Shown: positions 44,439 to 58,436, numbered from the stretch's first letter. The stretch: 64,000 bases of DNA from Planococcus citri (GCF_950023065.1 NC_088678.1:35516580-35580579), one strand, 5' to 3'. Numbers and translations: made by a program. The notes: generated from the sequence alone by a model not told the origin.

Positions 44439-47395
44439 TCATCGCGCATCGTGGCTGTAATTCGGATTATCGAAATATTTATCTGGATCGTATTCGGTAT
44501 CAATTTGATATCTACCTTGATGCGGTAAGAGTACACAGGATGGACGGCAACCGAGCATATTTAATTTATTTTCTTTACTCAAGCGTGGACTGTTTTCAAT
44601 AGGATTACGTGTTATGTCACAGAAATCAGTGAAACTTTCGTCTTTAGGAACGAAAAATGCCGGAGGAACTTCGCTGCTAGGTTTTAATATTGAACTAGAA
44701 TGTTGAGTGTTGTCGAACCACGACGTTGACGAATACTTCCGATCGAAATCTTCAGAAAATATCACGTTTAGTGATTCGCAAGTCGACTCGTTGATTTTTT
44801 CGTGCGGAGGTGGTTTAATTTTTTCACGAAATACATCTGGGATCTTGAAAGTATACGTCGTTAAACGTTTCTGTATTAATTTATAAAGCGTGTACAAAAG
44901 AGGACTTATCATTCCGAACATGCAAATAGCTCCTACGATAAGGAATATATAGAATTCGATGTCGTCGTGTTTCCTATCTATTACTCTGGCTGTTTGAGGC
45001 AAACTGTTCTGTACAGATTGTTGAGATTTTAAGCAGAGTAGTTGCACTACGTGATATTCTTGTCCCGATAGTTCCAGTAAAGTAGCGTTTGTTTCTGCTA
45101 ATTCGTGAATGGAACCGATTTTTTGATGCTCTTCTACATTTACTTCTTCGTTAACATTTACAGGGGATTCGTTAGCTGGTAAACTAACATTTACCATTAG
45201 ATTTGGAGGAACTACTAAAATAGCGTTTATTCTAATATCATTGTATTCTAATGATAATCTGGCTGCTAGATTCACTTTTAGGTATTTTACAAAATCTTCT
45301 TTTCTCATTTCGGCTATTGTGGAATTTCCAGCCAAAAGAAGAACGAACCAGTGAACATCGTCGTCCTCTGAAAATAATTCATTGATGGTGTCTTCTAAAT
45401 TGACATTTTTGCCATTATTTAGATCAGTCCAATTGAAAATAGTTTCTTGAGGCTCGTTATCAGTTAAATCACGATCGACTCTCAGTAGCTGCGGTTCGTT
45501 TGATTTACGATTTTTTGATTTATTTTGCAATACTTCAACGAGATTGGTAAATGTGAAACTTTTCAAAGTAACTTTCACATCTCTCGAATCTTCGATATTT
45601 ATTTTAAAATTTTTAACTTTATCATCGAGATGCGTATTACCGGGTAAATTCTCTTTGTAATTACTGAAAAATTTCGCTACCGGTAAAAATAGTTGTTGAA
45701 GAGATTTTTCCACCAAATTTTGGAATTCTTTTGCTGTTTTGTTTTTGGAATCTGCCATTCTATTTTTATCATCGATCACTTTTGAGCTAGGAATTTGATA
45801 AAATTTTGTCATAGGAGGGTAACTTTCATTTGACAAATCTTCAACTTTATTGGAATACGATTTCACTGATATCTTTACCGGTTGATCTCGAGTCAAGTTC
45901 TTTGCGTTGAAAGGCTTTGCAGAATTTTCATTTTGTACCAAATCATTGAATATCATCGTGTCGGGGAAAAAGTTCTTTTTCACTATCGGTAAAGTGTACT
46001 TCTTCAATGGTTGGTAAGTTTCTTGGATTTTGTTTTGTTTTTCAACATTGGTGCGCGGTTTGTTAGTGATAATGGATAGAGTGTTGGATTCGGCAGATGC
46101 TTCGCGAGGCGATTCGTCCACATTCAGATCTCCAACAGAATTCGATGTTATTCCGGCGCTCGATTTGGTGGAAAGCTCTTGCAGATTTGGAATACCAGCT
46201 GGCATAGAATCAACGGCAGCTACGTCTTTAGTCGATTGTTCCTGATCCTGATCATGGCTTGCGATGGGTAAGTGAGTTACATTGTTACTGTTCCATATAC
46301 TTTCTGGAGCTTTGGTGACGTTCTGCGAACTCATCACAGTTCCAGGGTCTACAGATGTGATACGATCTTTTAAAATATGCGTGTAAGTTGACGAGAATGT
46401 GTCATTCGGCGTGTTTGTGACACCACTAGCGTTGAACTTCTTCGGCGGCGCCTTGGAGTACATTTTTTCGGTGGATGGTGGAACTGAAGATGAACTGGAA
46501 TCTGCGACGCTTCTCCAACCTTCTTTATTATCCGGCTTTAGAATACCATTTGAAATTAAAAGCTTTGTAAACGAATCGTCGTAATCGTAGGATTGTTTTT
46601 GAGCCGGCTTTTCCTCCGTTTCCGGTATACTTCCGTCGCTGTAAATGCTGACTACTGGTTTCGCCACAATGGGCGATGTAAAAGAGGCGAAATTCTCGTT
46701 GGATTTGTTTTCGGATCTCGAATACAGTCTAGTTGGAGAACTAATATTGGGTTTTTCAAATTTACGAAAATCCGGTCTCCTAACTGAAAACTTGGTGACA
46801 CTTTGTTCTGGCATGGTGTTGACTGAAAACCACGTCGAGTTGTGGTTACTCTTTAATTTCGTTATTGCGGTGAAGTTATTTCGAACTGGGGTAGTCTTAT
46901 TCCAAGAGCTGCTCGCGTTTAATGGTTTCGTCACTAAATAAGTTTTATTTCTCGACACATTTTCTACCAAGGAGTTATTTTTCGTGAAGTCTGGTCTGGT
47001 AAACAGTTCAGGTTTTGGCGAAACCACCTGTTCTGCTGGATTATCGTACGGGCTGTCGTTTTGTAACGAGGTTAACAATACATTTGAACCATTTAGCAGC
47101 ATGTATTCGAAATGTTTACCGCCGGAGAAATACGTGTCGTGTTTTTGAATGTTGCTATTGGTGCGGCCGGATGATTCCTCGTTCATTTGCAGCGTACTTT
47201 CGGTCGGTGCTTTAAGAGGGTGGGTTGCTTCATTGCGAAATGTCGGCGTGTACCCGTGCACTGAAAACATTCATTTTATTAATCAACAGAAAATGGTTTC
47301 GTTTTGTGTACTTTTTATGAGAACTTGGTGATTTTCATCTTACCCAGTGACAGAAAACTAACGATGAACACCAACGTGAATTGAGATTCCATCAT
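44439..47395 (-). CDS. single-pass membrane protein with long Ser/Thr/Asn-rich ectodomain, unknown
   Basis: Two coding exons: 47344-47395 (MMESQFTLVFIVSFLSL, signal peptide) and 44439-47260, joined across an 83-bp GT-AG intron in phase 1; 957 residues. A further acceptor (TTTCAG) sits directly before the ATG, so the 5' UTR is also spliced. The ectodomain (about 20-785) is low-complexity, rich in Ser, Thr, Asn and N-x-S/T sites. A compact folded segment just before the membrane (VHWFVLLLAGNSTIAEMRK, DIRINAILVVPPNLMVNVSL) resembles a SEA-type fold by pattern only. The transmembrane helix is at about 787-812, followed by a 140-residue tail ending DNPNYSHDAR. Mucin-like topology fits a cuticle- or epithelium-associated protein. 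No named family recognised. Confidence 0.8.
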
Positions 47396-50300
47396 CTGAA
47401 AGAAAAATACGTCAGATTCTCAGATTAAGATTTGCATTTTATGATACGAGTACTTATCCAAAAAAAGTTCTTTCAATGCTTTTGCATTCTCAGGGTGCTC
47501 ATTAGGGTGTACCTTAATCTAGTCAAATTAGCTCATATAAGAACTCATACCTGGAATAAATTAGGGGAAAATTTTTTTTTGCGCCAAAATGCTCAGGATG
47601 GTGTCCTAAATGACATACTAAAACCCACCCTAAATCCGCGTGGTGCTTCGCCCCCAGACCCACATTCGTGCCCCCAAAATCAGTTTTTCGCGATTTTCTC
47701 CGCCGCATTGCATTTTAGCGAAAAATATGTGGAAGATAAAAGAATATACGTCAAATTTCCGATCTAATGATGTATCAACTTTCTTTGTATGTTCAAGGGG
47801 GGGTGGAACCACAGCCATTCAAAAAAGGGGGGTTTCCTGAAAAATACATAAAGGATATAGACGCCTAAGGGGGGGGGGTGAGATGGTCCCCGAAAGCGTT
47901 CGAGTTGATATCAGCATGGAAGGTGGATACGATGGAGAAACTTGCGCGTGAAAAATTTCCGATCCACACCCCCTCCCCTTTTTGGGGACCCCCCCCCCCT
48001 TTTCTGAAATTTCAATAACACTTTTCTCAGTCCCATTTTAACCGATTTTGAAAATTTTTCTGGAAGTTATGTATATCCTTAGTACTTAGGTATCCCCACA
48101 AAAATTTTCAACCCCTCCCCTCATATTTACCCCTCAAAACGGCGTTTTTTTCATTTTTTTATGCCTATTAACAATCAAGATTGCGAGGTACAATTTTATA
48201 AACACGTTTTTTGGATGTATTTTTGACCCCCAAACATCATGCACTTCTTTCGAAATTTTTGCTTTGGTGCACCATGCTGAAAAGTTGAAAAAATGTGTCT
48301 GGGGGGGGGTGATTTTGGAATTTTGTGAAACATGAATATAAATGAACGTAGGGTGTCGTTTTCTTATGATTCGATATCACTGAGCACGAATATGACGTCA
48401 GATTTTGTTTTACACTCACACAGCCCCTCCTCAAAAAATTTGTATAGATATGAATTTTTCATTTTTTTTTTGTTGATTTTTTCAACTTTGAGGGGCTTTA
48501 TAGGTAACCAACATGATTTGGGAGACCGGGGGAAGGTTTTTCTTAAAAAAGTGTTTATTCAGAAAGATTCTGCACATAAATAAAAAAAATTCAAAAAATT
48601 TCTACAGACATCAATTTTTAATATTTTTTTTTATTTTTCCCAAATTTGAAGAGCTCCATGCAGAGAGCCAAAATCATTTGAGGTTCCAACAATGGTTTTT
48701 TCTTGAAAATGGGGCTATGTAGAACAATTCTAATGTGTAAATAAGATATTTTCATCAAATTTTCCATAACTTTGATTTATTATCATTTTTTGTGATTTTT
48801 TCAACTTTGAGGGGCTCCTTACTAGGGAGCCAATATGGTTTGAAGAGCCGGGGAACTTTTTTTCTTAAAAAGGGGATTATTTAGAAACATTCTGGCGCAG
48901 AAACAAAGAATTTTCATGAATAGAACTTTTCTTTGGTTTTTTTGATTTCTTCCTTAGGGGGGTACCGGCACCACTTTTTTCTACAGATAGGGGAAAAATA
49001 AAAAATAGGGAATTATTTTTTCATCTGAGGTCATGTTTTGGGGGGGGGGTGGAAGCTACAAAATTCGAACTTTTCAAAATAAGATACAGCCTAGTGCTCA
49101 TACTTGATTATGTGGGTAGGTACCTACTACCTATGTTAGAATGATAAAGGTACTTTGACTTAGACACACTTTTCGAGCTGAAAAAATGAGGCTTTTACGA
49201 GGTTTTTACTCATCATAGGAGATAGGTAGGTAGGTAGGTAATAGATAAGATGAGTGTATGAGAAGCTTGGGGGTAGAAAGATGTGGATACGGTACTGGAT
49301 ACCGCCAATGAAGGATGTTAGATAAACATGTTGCCTATCTGTTGAATTGAAGAGGCTGGTGCATAATTGAGAAAAAAGTTGACGACGTCTCATCAAAATT
49401 CAAAATCGGTCCAATTTTTGAAATTGTTCTCGAATATTTTCAATTTTTTTCTATTGAGACACTTTTTAAGCGAATCATAGCTAATACTACATGATACATC
49501 AGTTTACTATTCATACTGATTTTTCAACACCTTGCTTAAACGAAGACTACTTCATCTCTTCTCAATCTGTATTTAACAAGTCATAAACAAATGAATTTTT
49601 ATTACCTACTAAATGTTCCAATGGAATATCAGCCACTTAAAAGACACTCATCTGATACTATTTCCCGAATACTTCAGCCATGTAAAAGTTATCTGCAAAC
49701 AGAACAAAAATAATAAACAATTAATAAAAATAACGATAAAAATTACACACGGGTTACAAGTATAGGTATCTTTAATTACGAATATCCGTCGATAAAAAAT
49801 GAATTTTGAAAAAATTCAAAATAAATCGTGCATTATTTTATTGAATTTTTTCAGATAGCATTTCCTACTATAAAATTAATTTCTAAAAAATTGAACTTTT
49901 TTCTCAATTTCACCTCACATTATTGCGATATGACGCATTTGATGGTTGATTTTCATGCTTATTGCAAATGAACATAATGGTGAAAAAAATATTCAGAGGT
50001 GACCTGTGTTCGTGCAGATAGTTGAAAGACAGCTAACTGTTTGTATACAGATTTAAAGATAACTTAATCGAAATTATGAATGTATTACGATGATCTAATT
50101 TTAGAATCTGAACGTACAAGTTTACGTATTTTTTAAGGAATACCTACTTAACTAATGTAGGTCGTTTAAATTGCACAATTATTGATGGAATGAGTTACCT
50201 TAGCTTGTTTACGAGTCCAAATATCATTCTGTATTCATCCAATGTGAAATAATTAATGAATTTTTAACATTAATTCATAGAAATACTTGTGAATCAAATA

Positions 50301-51530
50301 AGGTAATGGTATTTTAATTGAAAGTTAATGAAGTTACGAAAAAATGAATTTTATTGCTGTCGTCTTGACGAAAAAGAGAAGGAAAAGAAAGATCGTGCTT
50401 TTACTCTGTAATTCCTTGAATAATAAGAAAAAATCTTTATAAAAAACTTTCATTCGAATAAACATCCTGCGTCTATGAAATTTCAGTCGACGGCATTTTA
50501 AAGAGCAAGGTGGCCAATCTGTAATTTTTCAAGAGAATTTTCATTTTTTTTTTTTTTTTTTAATTTTAAGTACAGTCTGAGTCTATTACTTACACATTAA
50601 TTAAAAATCAGGTAGGTATTAAAATTTGACAAAGGGGGAATTGCATTTTGCTGCCATCATTACATTTTTTTAGTGAGGCACTTGATGAGTCCAAATCTTT
50701 CTCGAGAGAAGGAGGGAGAAAAAAATACTGGGACTCCCAGTTCCATCGTCGTTTTCTCATTTGAATACGACCTTGAATAAATTCGTTATCGTTCGCTTTC
50801 TCTGCACTTTTAACGAATAAAATGCATAAAATTCAGTTCCATTTCCACGATTGCAATCCAACATTCATTGCAACTTTTCCCAGTATTAAAATTTAAAAAA
50901 ATTAGTGAACGAAATTCCATTCCATATCTTGTACGAGTAGGTATCATATCTTTGGCCTAGCAAAGCGTTCCTTTATCGGCGTGAAAATTATCTCGGCGGC
51001 TTTCAACACGAATGAAAAAGCTGATAACATTATTTTCGGTTCTTTTCACGTCATTGATCGGAAAATCGTAATCACAATGTTGCAACAGAGGAAAATTCGC
51101 GTGAACCAATTAAATTGAAAATTGATTTACGATATTTCCGTGATAAACTTGAACTCTTCTGTCAAAATTTTAACACCTAACTATGCCCAAAATAAAAAAT
51201 ATGTATCAAAATCGTACATCGGTTCAAACTAATTACCTACTTAATCCCACATGTTATAAAAATTGGTTTGAAAAAAATTATAACACGTAATTATACTTAA
51301 TTAAAATTCTCGACGTTATCAATGAAAAAAAAAGGAGGTGATAGAAATCACCTATAATATTGATACAGAATTCGCCTAATTACTCGTTGATTAAACGCTA
51401 ATGGGATAAAGCTCGCTAAAGAGTTGGTAATTGTGTTTTTAGCATTTCTAGTTGCTCTCTTCGCGTGACTTGGTTTCATTTTTTAAAATAAGTTTCGTGA
51501 TGATTTAAAAGTGACGGGTGTGCTTTTAAA
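47396..51530. other. intergenic with poly-G tracts and diverged repeats
   Basis: No gene supported. From 47.6 to 49.1 kb there are many runs of eight or more G or C (e.g. 47869-47877, 47990-47998, 48301-48310, 49039-49048), unusual in this AT-rich window and suggestive of repeat DNA. A GGTAG microsatellite is at 49222-49240. 49.4-51.5 kb is AT-rich, without identifiable features. Confidence 0.45.
48470..48935. repeat. three diverged tandem repeats, about 158-bp period
   Basis: Units start near 48474, 48629 and 48793. Each runs through a variant of GATTTTTTCAACTTTGAGGG, then a CAAnATGATTTG-like word, then TTTCTTAAAAA and an AGAnAnATTCT word. The middle unit is the most diverged. Confidence 0.55.
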
Positions 51531-53601
51531 ATGGCAAATTTGGCCGACGAGAAGAAAATTAAAAGGGATGGCATCCGACAGGTCATCAGCTGTATAGTTG
51601 GTAAGTAATTTGATTATTATTTTTAGCTTAATAACGTGGCTATACTTAACGAAAGCTGAGAATTTTCGGATGGTTTGAAAGTTGAAAATATCCTGTTTAG
51701 GAATATTTTTCATTTTTTTTTCTTTTTTTGTGAGAATTGTAATTTGGAAACTACGTTTTATTTTATTTTTATTCGTTTGGTGATCTCAGTACGTAGGTAC
51801 ATAATTCTATTTGTGACGATGATTATAGCCTATTCATTTGAATAAACGATTAAATATCTAGTGTACCTATCTACATATAGGTGTTTGATTGTAATTCGAT
51901 CATAAAAAAATGTGTACTTTGTACAGGGTGATTTTTTTCCTTAAATGATACGAGATGCTTTCACATACAAAAACGTAACGCGGAACTTATTTTACATCAC
52001 ATCGTAAATTATCTCAGCTCAGCCTATCTTAAAAAACACAAAAACTGATTATCTGATTATGGCATCATTATTTCTGTCATTTTTTGCTAAATTATGGTGT
52101 AATTTACCTATCATTTTTTCATCAGAATTTGTTTACCAAAAGGTCTGTCTGTTTTGCAACCACTCGAAATATTTCTGATCTAACGAGTACATCAATTAAT
52201 AATATTTTTCTTCCGCTTGCAGTTTTCCTTCCAGTGATGTGCGGAGGCATAGCCTCAGGATGGTCCAGTCCCACCGAAAAATACCTCAGAAACATGACAG
52301 AAACGTGGAAAGATTGCCCCGAACTGAATACTACAGCTTCGGGTTCATTAACTGAAGAAGAATTTTCATGGGTTACTTCGGTTTTATACTTCGGCGGAAT
52401 GGCTGGTTGCCTGATATGGAACCCGATAACCGAAACATTCGGTAGAAAAATTGCCGGATATATCGTTGGTCTTCTGCAAACCTCAGCTTGGGCAGGTATT
52501 CTATACAAGACGGATTTCAAAATACTCCTAATATGCAGATTTCTGTTGGGTGTATCAGTCAGTGGAGGTTTAGTAGTCGGTATGTCTTACACGAATGAAA
52601 TAACCAGCGCAAGATTAAAAGGTCCGATGAGCTCCTTAGGAGCAATTTTCCTCAACGGCGGATTCCTCGTGGTATACCTTTGCGGATCGTTTTTTCCTTA
52701 CAACGTACTGAACACAATTTGCTTATCGTTTCCTATCGCATTTCTTCTCATGTTCTTCAAACTACCGGAAAGTCCGCTTTATTTATTAATGGATAACCAA
52801 GAGCAACGAGCCAAGGAATCATTCATGTGGTTTAGAGGCAACAAAGAGCACAAAGTTGGTAAAGAAATGGCTGCCATACAAGCTTCTCCTGCTTTCCAAT
52901 CACGTGTATCTTTCAAAGATTTATTCACCTCGAGAAGTACAACTGCTTCGGTTATCATAGCGATGATGTTATTATCCGGTCAGCAGATATCTGGAATTAC
53001 CATCATCACCAGTTACACGGAGTTGATTTTTGGCAAATCTGGGAATAAGATCTCGCCGTCGTTTTCTACTGTTATAATGGGCCTGATTCAAATATTCGGT
53101 TGTTGTATTCCTGGTCTATTGGTTAACAGGGTTAACCAAAAATTATTACTAGTCATATCGTACGTATTAGCTGCGATGTCGTTGTTTGGAGTTGGAGTTG
53201 CATTCTCGTTACTTGAACGAGGCTACGATAGTAATTTCATAAAGACTTTGCCTTTTATTGGTGTGTTGTGTTATATTTTAAGTTTTACCACAGGTATTGC
53301 TAATGTACCTTTTATTATTTTTACTAGAATATTTGAACCCAAAGTGATGAGCTTAGCTATGAGTTACGGTCAATTGGCTGGGAGTATAACGGCTTTTTTA
53401 ACTGCTAAATTATTTTTCACTCTGACCGACAACTTGAAATATAGTGGAACTTTTTACTTTCTTGGCTCGTGTTGTATAATAATGGCTATGTATGTTATGA
53501 AGTTTATTGATGTTGGACGTTCTCCTCTTCCTCGAAAACAAGAAATTTCGGTGCACATTGAAGACATTGAAAAAAGTAAACAAGAGTTAATCGTTAATTA
53601 G
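51531..53601 (+). CDS. facilitated sugar (trehalose) transporter, Tret1-like MFS
   Basis: Two exons: 51531-51600 and 52223-53601 (622-bp GT-AG intron, phase 1), 482 residues. The open frame continues upstream of 52223 but that is intron. Family signatures: ASGWSSPTEKYL near TM1; ETFGRKIAG in the TM2-TM3 loop; RFLLGVSVSGGLVVGMSYTN; PESPLYLL after TM6; SGQQISGITIITSYTELIF in TM7; about twelve hydrophobic segments; and a short hydrophilic C-terminus. This is the SLC2-type sugar porter group expanded in insects as Tret1-like trehalose/glucose uniporters of gut, Malpighian and fat-body membranes. Substrate cannot be read from sequence, and the usual C-terminal PETKG motif is not obvious, marking a diverged paralogue. 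A poly(A) signal follows at 53768. Confidence 0.9.
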
Positions 53602-55416
53602 AGTTTACATTTTTTCCTTTTTCATGCTCAAAAGGTTTGTTTTTTGTTCTTTTTTTTGAAAAAAAAAAAATGAAAAAAATTGTTAGTCATTATGAGAATT
53701 TTGTAATAAGACTTTTTAAATTATTATTATTTTTTACGTATTGAATGTGTAAGTATTCGAATTGATAAATAAAATGATTTTTTGTTTAAGTTATGATTTT
53801 TAATTTTTGAAGTTTGGTTTGAAGGAAGCGTTACTTGATGGAGGGCAATGACCCTGAACTTTTTCAATTTTTTTCTTACTAGACGCATCGAACGATTCAA
53901 CGAAAAAACAGTTCAAAAGGGTTTACAGTTTGTGAAAGTTTGTTATGTATTTTAATTTTTTAGGTACGTAATTCAAATGTAAACGAAGACAAATTCTTCG
54001 ATTTCCACAATGTAAATAAAAAATGAAGTTCTTTGGCAAACTTCGAAAAAAAATGATGATTTTTTTAAGCATGCAAGATAAACATTGGTGCTTTTTGGAC
54101 ATTTTGGCAAAAAAAAGCACAAATTTCTTGGTAATTTTGGCAAAAATTACGACCATTTGACTGTTTTATCAAAAAACTACTTCTTGAGAACTTTGACGAA
54201 AAAATATTCCAATTTTTCGTCAACTCGCTAAAAATTAACACTCTGATATTTTGATAAAAAACGGGAACTTTTGGACAATTTTAACAAGAACGGGATTTTT
54301 TTTAGCAATCTTGGATGGAACAGGACTGTTGGGCAATTTTTGCAAAAAAAGGTTCCTTTTGACAATTTTACCAAAAAAATGGACACTTTTTTACTATTTT
54401 GGCAAAAATTGACTCTATTTGACATTTTTCTCCCTAAAATTGACACTTTTTTATAGCTTTTCCAAAAATTGGCATTTTTTGACTTGGGTAAATTTGGCAA
54501 AAAAACACAACTTTATGAGAACATTTTTTTAAAAAAGTACTTTTGTTTGGCATGACTAAAAACAAAGAATTTCAAAAAAATTAATTCGACTCAACGTACC
54601 TATACGTTTTACATTTCGTATCATTTAGTAAAATTTATGACAGCATTTCGCAGCTATTAAAACGAATGAAAATCATCACAAGCGTTCGCTAGTGTTTAAT
54701 GAGTGCAATAAAAAATTTACCTACATACTTAATGGGAAAACATTTAAATTCCAACTGTTCGATTTTTTTCGAGTTAATGGAATTTCGAACAGCTTGGGAA
54801 GATTTTTTCACCATCGATTTCACAAAGTAAACATATTAAAATCTGGCAAAATAATGGATTTGTTTTTGAAAATTTTTGTTTATTCAGAATTCACCAACTG
54901 TTATTGTTGATGACTATTCAGTATTCACACATCATCAAAACACATCTGGTCTTTTTATTATGTATTTCACCTGAAACCAATAATTTACAAATCGCAGTTC
55001 GCATATCGATGACGACCTTATGAGAGTTCTGAAAGTCAAATCAAGCCATTTTCAAAGCTACGTATATGTCATCAGTGTCATCACTATGAAACAAATCGCG
55101 AAATTGCGCCAATAAAAAAGAAAAATTATCAAATGTTTAGCAAAAATCAAATAATAATTTTACATATTTTTTAGATTTAATGTAACATCTGCTCGATAGT
55201 TTCAGCAGCTATGAAAACAAATGAGTGTCAGCACGTGATCTATAGTTTACGATTAAAAAATAATAAATTACTACATCATATGACAGAAAAAAGATTATAC
55301 ATATAATGGAAAAAAGCATTGCTTGATCATGATTTTGTGAAAGCTTCGTTATATAGTGAAAATCACACATAGGATTATCATTTGAAGTTCATCTCTGTAA
55401 ATTGCAATTATTCAAG
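53602..55416. other. 3' UTR then degenerate repeat tract
   Basis: AATAAA at 53768-53773 probably ends the transporter transcript. 54050-54520 is a degenerate minisatellite of about 30-45 bp units built on TTTTGGCAAAAA and TTTGACAATTTT words; its open frames are artefacts. No gene seen to 55416. Confidence 0.5.
54050..54520. repeat. degenerate minisatellite (TTTTGGCAAAAATT-type units)
   Basis: At least ten imperfect units with variable spacing. The same style of tract occurs at 6.1-6.7 kb. Confidence 0.5.
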
Positions 55417-56537
55417 ATGGCAGAGAAATTTATCAGTATATTCTGGATGCTATCGTGCCTTTTTCTATGTGTATCGGCTATTTGTGACTTGAAGTTGACC
55501 GTAGAACAATATAATGCTTTTGCAGGGTAAGGTGGCCTTCGTAGTGTACCTACTTAATTATCAATTATTTTGCTTCATTTTTTTTTTTATTGCAGCTAGT
55601 GGATCTTTTTTTTAAAAATCAGAATGTCCAATCTTTCAGAGAAATTAATTTTCCCAAATTTCCTAGCTTATGGCCAATTTTTCAGCTATTCACCAAGGTA
55701 GTTAGTTGATACAGGAGGAGAGAGCGGGTTCATCAAAAAATTTTCAAACGTCGTCAAGAGCGAATTTCATCAACGAGATTTGACCATTTCTTTTGACCAA
55801 AATTTGAAATAGGTAATCTGAGGATTGAGGATTTTCTAATTCGAAAATACAGATTTCCAAAATTTTGGGGCATTTGACCCTCCACCACTCCATTTTCTCA
55901 TCCGTTCCAAGACCCTTATTTTTGTGGTCAAAAAATTCTTCAATCAATAATGCGGAAATATGCCCGGTTTTGAAAAATATTAAGGCACAAAACTTCTCCA
56001 AACAAGTCTCTATGAGAATAATTTTATTTGCAACCAAAAATTACATATGTACTTATAGGTTACGATAATTTCTGAAATGTTATCTTTTTTTCGGTTAACC
56101 TCACAGAAGGAAATGAGGGAAAATCAATTTGAATGACCATTAACCCAATACCCGGATGTCATGTGACAAAAAAATTGATCAATCTTAACCTTTATGAATA
56201 TTTTAGGGTAGATCCTACAAAACATTGCGAGTGTGAAGAAGATATCAAGAACGAATGCATTAAAATTGGTAAAGCGATAGGCTTCACAGACGGAAAGTCA
56301 GATTTTTTGTCTGGCTTTCCATATTGCACCTCGAAGGCAACTGGTATTTTTCAAGATTGCAGTGGAGGAACAGTTCTGAAACATATCAGCGTTCTCGTTT
56401 GTATGTGGAGTAACAATAGACCTGGCGAATATTTAATTTTGGGTAAAGGTCAAGCTGCTAATCATGTGATGAGTTACATTGGTGACGATAAATGGTATTT
56501 GCATCCTTGCAAAGATAATCAATATAATGGCAATTAA
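55417..56537 (+). CDS. small secreted Cys-rich protein, unknown
   Basis: Two exons: 55417-55526 and 56207-56537, joined by a 680-bp GT-AG intron (phase 2), 146 residues. A clear signal peptide, MAEKFISIFWMLSCLFLCVS, is cut near residue 22-23. The mature chain has evenly spread cysteines (HCECEEDIKNEC, PYC, QDC, LVC, HPC), a YILGKGQ-like central motif written here as EYLILGKGQAANHVMSYIGD, and no transmembrane segment. Short secreted proteins with disulfide potential are common among hemipteran salivary effectors and venom or haemolymph proteins, but nothing here identifies which. The start is the only ATG giving a signal peptide, and the splice sites are good. Confidence 0.75.
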
Positions 56538-58436
56538 CCGAGTATTGGAGACAAGCTGAAAATTGATAGCTTGAAGATGTTCTTTATTGCACCTAATTTT
56601 AGAATACTTATATCTATACTTTAGTCAAGTTTCAATTATACATATGTACACAATACATATTGCATGATCGTTGATCTTTGTCAGATTTATAATTTTGTCG
56701 AATTTCGGGGATTTTAGATCACTTTCAAATTGATGAAGTAACAATATTATTATGAAATTTTTTTCCCATTCATAATGAATTAGATTTATTATTCAGAGGC
56801 TAATTGTGAAAAATGAGTTTTTTGCATTTTTAAAGGTATTCCGATAGGTGAAATTTTTTCGCTGAAAAATCCTCACTTTCTTAAAGAATTTCTGAAACGT
56901 GGCGTTATTCATGTCTCATGAATGAATGCATTTCGTTAGTCTTTCTTTCAGTCTTTTCATTACATAATTATAAAAACTTCGACCAAAAAATGAATCATTA
57001 ATGACCTTGAAATTTCATCAGTTCCGAGAAAAAGATTTTTTATTATGCTCGTCAAATTATTATCTGTGCAATTTATAGCTAATTCGTATGTTTTGTAATA
57101 TTGTAGTTTTAATAATCAAGCAACTTGAAAGGTACTTATACCTATTCATGAAAACATTATCACACCATGCGTCAAATGCATATCTACCCATTAGTAATGT
57201 AATTATTAAACTTGAATCAACGCTTAAAAAGTTGCTAAAAACGTAATTTCTTTCGTTAGCTCAATTTACGATGTAAAATACAAAATGCACTCGATAACGA
57301 TACTTCACAAAAAACGTAAAAAAATTCACACCTCTGCAAAACGTGCGAAATTTATCTTTCGACACGTATTATAATACAGCGTGGAAAAAAATTATCACTG
57401 GGAAATTGCGCCTTTAAAAGTTAATTATGCAAATTTATGTACACGTTCGTATAAAAAAAGTCGCGTGATTAATTTTTACTGGGGTGCTTTTGAAAATTTA
57501 ATTTTCTTGTTGGGTAGTAAATTAATTCGGTAGTTGATGAAGAAATGTCTTTGTTTTGTATTCGCATTCGCCATGCTGCTATAACTGTGGAGAGTTTTGA
57601 AAAAAATGTGGTAAAGGTGGAAATATCGCGAAGCCACCAAATTACAGCTAATTATACTTGATAATTATTGCCAGCAGCGAGATTTTCATTAATGGAGCCC
57701 GAGTTCGTTCTTGTTTCGTTCTTTTTGTCGAGTACAAATGATGAAAAATATCAATTTACGAATTACTCGCAGTCTTGACCACTAACGAGAGGTATTTTTC
57801 AGTGTATTGATTTTTATGTTGGAGAGCGAGAGAGAGTGCGGAAACCAGGCAAACGTACTATAGAAGAATAGATTAATCTAGTTTGCTTTCAGAATAAATT
57901 CCAACTATTTCAGTTCAAGTATTAAAAGATTTTACCGCTGCTGAATGTTTTTACCCTACTTGGGCGATATCGCTGGAAATATGCAATTACGAATTTCTCG
58001 TCGAATGAGCGAATTTATTGTTTGCCTTTGTACCAAATGAATGTAAGTACCTACAAATAATCTAATGTGAAATAGAAAGTACCGAAATTTTTTTTCCTCG
58101 CCTCGAGGTCGTCGTTATTCGATTTCTTATCATCTATAAACATTTATACGAACGTTCAAAATAACAGAGAATTTTTATTTAATACTGCTAAGGACGCGTT
58201 AGGGTAAAGATATTTCATTAGGAAGTAAAATAGATCATTATTCACACCGCTTTATCAATTCCCGACGTAACTTTAATTAGACCAAATTACGAAACCAGAA
58301 CACCATCTGTTATCTGTAATATATGAAGTAACCGCAACGTAGGTAGTATTAAATCTTTCGAGACATTCGAAATTGTACTGTACAGAAAGGTGTTTGTTAT
58401 GCGGAATGAATCAAACTAAGGCGAATGGGGAATCCA
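56538..58436. other. intergenic, no gene seen
   Basis: 3' flank of the secreted-protein gene, then AT-rich DNA with no supported feature. Base composition rises in G+C at about 58.43 kb where the LTR element begins. Confidence 0.5.

Noticed and set aside
52084..52222. N-terminal extension of the sugar transporter frame
   Set aside because: Intronic: a good acceptor at 52222 joins in phase to the exon at 51531-51600.
54228..54500. 90-codon frames in both strands
   Set aside because: Products of the degenerate TTTTGGCAAAAA minisatellite.
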